Assembly: GCA_021736965.1 (NCBI GenBank)
Contig: JAIPEV010000082.1
Span: 1 to 7,377 of the forward strand
From: Halanaerobiales bacterium
GTDB taxonomy: Bacteria; Bacillota; Halanaerobiia; Halanaerobiales; M55B127
Reading direction: 5' to 3'
Length of the DNA stretch: 7,377 bases
Shown: positions 6,157-7,377 of the stretch, piece after piece
How the letters are laid out: the number at the start of each line of letters is the position of its first letter
Numbering within the stretch: the first letter of the stretch is position 1
Made by a program: the position numbers and the translations under genes
The notes under the pieces: generated by a model
What the model was told of the DNA's origin: nothing
Databases searched by the model: none
What the model saw: only the letters and a program-made list of their open reading frames with translations

Positions 6157-7023
6157 TTGAGTAAGATTAAAACTATTGGTCTTGTTTTGAATACAGATAA
6201 AGATAACTCTTTAAAAGTATCTAAAGAAATGATTAGATTGATTAAAGCAAAAGATTTAGACTATCTTCTCGAAAAAAAAGGTGCAGAAAAATTAGGTTTA
6301 AACAGTAAAAAGGCAAACTTTGATCAACTGCGTCTTAATTCAGATTTAATTATTGTTTTTGGAGGAGATGGAACTTTTTTACATACCTCTTTAAACTTTA
6401 TTGGAACCGGAATTCCTCTAATGGGTATAAATTTAGGTAGAATAGGTTTTTTAACAGAGATAGAAACAAATGAGTTAGATGAAGCCTTAGATAATATTAT
6501 TGAGGGTAATTACTATATTGAAAATAGGAATACACTGGAAGTATTTATTAAAAGAGATGATCAAATAATAGACAAAAAGTATGCTGTTAACGATACTGTA
6601 ATTAATAGGTCAGCTGATGGAGAGATGTTAAAAGTTAATATGCAGATTAACAATGAATATGTTAATTCATACCGGGGTGATGGAATTATAATTTCGACTC
6701 CAACCGGGTCAACTGCTTACTCTTTTTCAGCTGGAGGTCCAATCATTAATCCACAAGTAAAAGCAATCTTGATAACTCCAATCTGCCCACATGCAGTCCA
6801 TGTTAAACCAATGGTGATTTCTGACAGTGAATTTATTGAAATAAGTGTTGAAGGAGAATTAGATAAAATATTTCTTACAACAGATGGAAGGAATTCTTTT
6901 AAGTTAAAAGAAGATGATAGAGTACAGGTTAAGTCTTCTGATCAGGAAATATCATTAATTAAGTTCCCTGATCGAACATTTTATACAATCTTAAGAAATA
7001 AGATGAGAGTTGGGCTGGTGTAA
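6157..7023 (+). CDS. nadK: NAD kinase (ATP/polyphosphate-NAD kinase)
   Basis: NAD kinase phosphorylates NAD at the 2'-hydroxyl of the adenosine ribose to make NADP in the cytosol. From TTG the product has 288 residues, normal for the family. Motifs are GGDGTFL (69-75) holding the catalytic Asp, GINLGRIGFLTE (90-101), VNDTVINR (144-151; NE is the commoner form), DGIIISTPTGSTAYSFSAGGP (175-195), TPICPH (207-212) and TTDGR (241-245). The start is uncertain. TTG 6157 has its ribosome-binding site immediately adjacent with no spacer, whereas ATT 6166 would be 9 nt away and begin IKTIGLVLNT (Ile to fMet), aligning well with usual NadK N-termini. The standard codon is annotated here. The gene begins 9 bp after tlyA stops, so coupled reinitiation is plausible. 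It supplies NADP for biosynthesis, including the reductive MEP steps. Confidence 0.95.
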   Translation: MSKIKTIGLVLNTDKDNSLKVSKEMIRLIKAKDLDYLLEKKGAEKLGLNSKKANFDQLRLNSDLIIVFGGDGTFLHTSLNFIGTGIPLMGINLGRIGFLTEIETNELDEALDNIIEGNYYIENRNTLEVFIKRDDQIIDKKYAVNDTVINRSADGEMLKVNMQINNEYVNSYRGDGIIISTPTGSTAYSFSAGGPIINPQVKAILITPICPHAVHVKPMVISDSEFIEISVEGELDKIFLTTDGRNSFKLKEDDRVQVKSSDQEISLIKFPDRTFYTILRNKMRVGLV

Positions 7024-7087
7024 TAAGTAACTGGTTTAAAAAATAGGTATCACCTTATAGCCAATAATTAAATTATTTTAATATATA

Positions 7088-7140
7088 TTTTTAATAGGTT
7101 TTTAGATTTCTTTACAGTTTTTTAAAGTTTTTTTAGTTTT
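7088..7140. other. Phased T-tracts, probable curved DNA upstream of argR
   Basis: Within the 189-bp nadK-argR gap, T-runs are centred near 7090, 7101, 7110 (interrupted by one C), 7120.5, 7131 and 7138.5. Most are one helical turn apart, the pattern of intrinsically bent DNA or an extended UP-like element. The last tract ends about 10 bp before the predicted argR -35. No good intrinsic terminator follows nadK: the only hairpins are a 4-bp AGGT/ACCT stem around 7046-7054 and an A/T-only 6-bp stem at 7067-7082. No gene is seen in this gap. Confidence 0.45.
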
Positions 7141-7150
7141 ATAATAATTA

Positions 7151-7181
7151 TTGATATTATTAAATAAAAACTTTATATAAT
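7151..7181 (+). promoter_or_regulatory. Predicted promoter for argR
   Basis: TTGATA (7151-7156) matches the -35 consensus at five of six bases. A perfect TATAAT is at 7176-7181 with a long 19-nt spacer; the overlapping TATATA (7174-7179) gives an ideal 17-nt spacer but a poorer -10. Either way transcription would start near 7188, giving a leader of about 25 nt. No convincing ARG box was found here. Confidence 0.5.
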
Positions 7182-7212
7182 CTTTATTTATACCATATGA
7201 GGGGGAAAAGTT

Positions 7213-7377
7213 GTGAAAAATAAAAGACAACTTAAGATTTTAAATTTAATTAAAAACGAAATAATCAGTACACAAGAAGAACTGGTTGAAAGATTAAAAG
7301 AGGAGGGAATAAAAGTAACTCAAGCAACAATTTCAAGAGATATTAAAAAGCTGGGATTAATTAAGATTCCTGACGAA
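7213..7377 (+). CDS. argR: Arginine repressor ArgR, N-terminal DNA-binding domain (3' truncated by window)
   Basis: The first 55 codons of an ArgR/AhrC regulator are present, with no stop before the window end. ArgR is an arginine-sensing hexameric repressor/activator of arginine biosynthesis and catabolism genes. The visible part is the winged helix-turn-helix domain: I-x-TQEELVERLKEEG (residues 18-32) and then VTQATISRDIKKLGLIKI (35-52), where the S-R pair (43-44) is the family's DNA-contacting signature. The oligomerisation and arginine-binding domain lies beyond the window, so its integrity cannot be judged. GTG 7213 is chosen because GAGGGGG (7199-7205) lies 7 nt upstream and the N-terminus fits the family; TTG 7211 is in another frame. 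The position after nadK is the conserved Firmicutes arrangement, commonly followed by recN. A separate promoter is predicted. Confidence 0.93.
   Translation, partial: MKNKRQLKILNLIKNEIISTQEELVERLKEEGIKVTQATISRDIKKLGLIKIPDE

Noticed and set aside
7067..7082. ATTAAA-TTAT-TTTAAT hairpin as a nadK terminator
   Set aside because: The six-base stem is all A/T and too weak, and no clean T-run follows directly.
7142..7165. AT palindrome AATAATTATT and the following TTGATATTATTAAAT as an ARG box for ArgR autoregulation
   Set aside because: It fits the TGAAT-N4-ATTCA operator pattern poorly in the right half-site, and short A/T palindromes are common in such sequence.
1..7377. Search for CRISPR arrays, tRNA or rRNA genes, insertion sequences or defence genes
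   Set aside because: No regularly spaced repeats, tRNA-like folds, transposase motifs or terminal inverted repeats were seen. The window is almost fully accounted for by core metabolic genes.

Overview
The window is AT-rich (roughly one third G+C by eye) and every recognisable gene lies on the + strand. The order ispA, dxs, tlyA, nadK, argR is the conserved low-GC Gram-positive (Firmicutes-type) isoprenoid/RNA-methyltransferase/NAD kinase cluster, which usually continues into recN. Strong purine-rich Shine-Dalgarno sequences and GTG/TTG starts fit that. The iron-sulfur and flavin redox proteins at the left edge point to an anaerobe. A Halanaerobiales-like or clostridial fermenter is my best guess, but this is inference from gene style and not a proven assignment.

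Layout. (1) Positions 1-2373 hold the end of a NuoF/HndC-like flavoprotein subunit, overlapping by 8 bp a 678-residue composite oxidoreductase. The latter places a GltD/NfnB-type FAD-NADPH module between a NuoG-like [2Fe-2S] front and a NuoG/HydA-like 2x[4Fe-4S] tail. Together they look like the core of a soluble multi-subunit NAD(H)/NADP(H) oxidoreductase, possibly a Stn-type (Sporomusa-type Nfn) electron-bifurcating transhydrogenase. (2) A strong hairpin at 2391-2418 separates this from ispA (2441-3331). (3) A promoter-like site, a repeat and a leader hairpin fill the 108 bp before dxs (3440-5353). dxs is followed by tightly packed tlyA (22-bp overlap) and nadK (9-bp gap). (4) A 189-bp AT-rich spacer with phased T-tracts and a promoter-like site leads to argR, which is cut by the window end after 55 codons.

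How the genes fit together. Dxs makes 1-deoxy-D-xylulose 5-phosphate at the entry of the MEP pathway. IspA condenses the resulting C5 units to a prenyl diphosphate. NadK makes NADP, and the left-hand complex probably exchanges electrons between NADH, NADPH and perhaps ferredoxin, the carriers that MEP enzymes elsewhere in the genome consume. TlyA methylates rRNA, and ArgR controls arginine genes. These last two are syntenic companions and not pathway partners.

The core genes are ordinary. The points worth a second look are the composite redox module at the left edge, the oddly placed nadK start, and the regulatory-looking spacers before dxs and argR.
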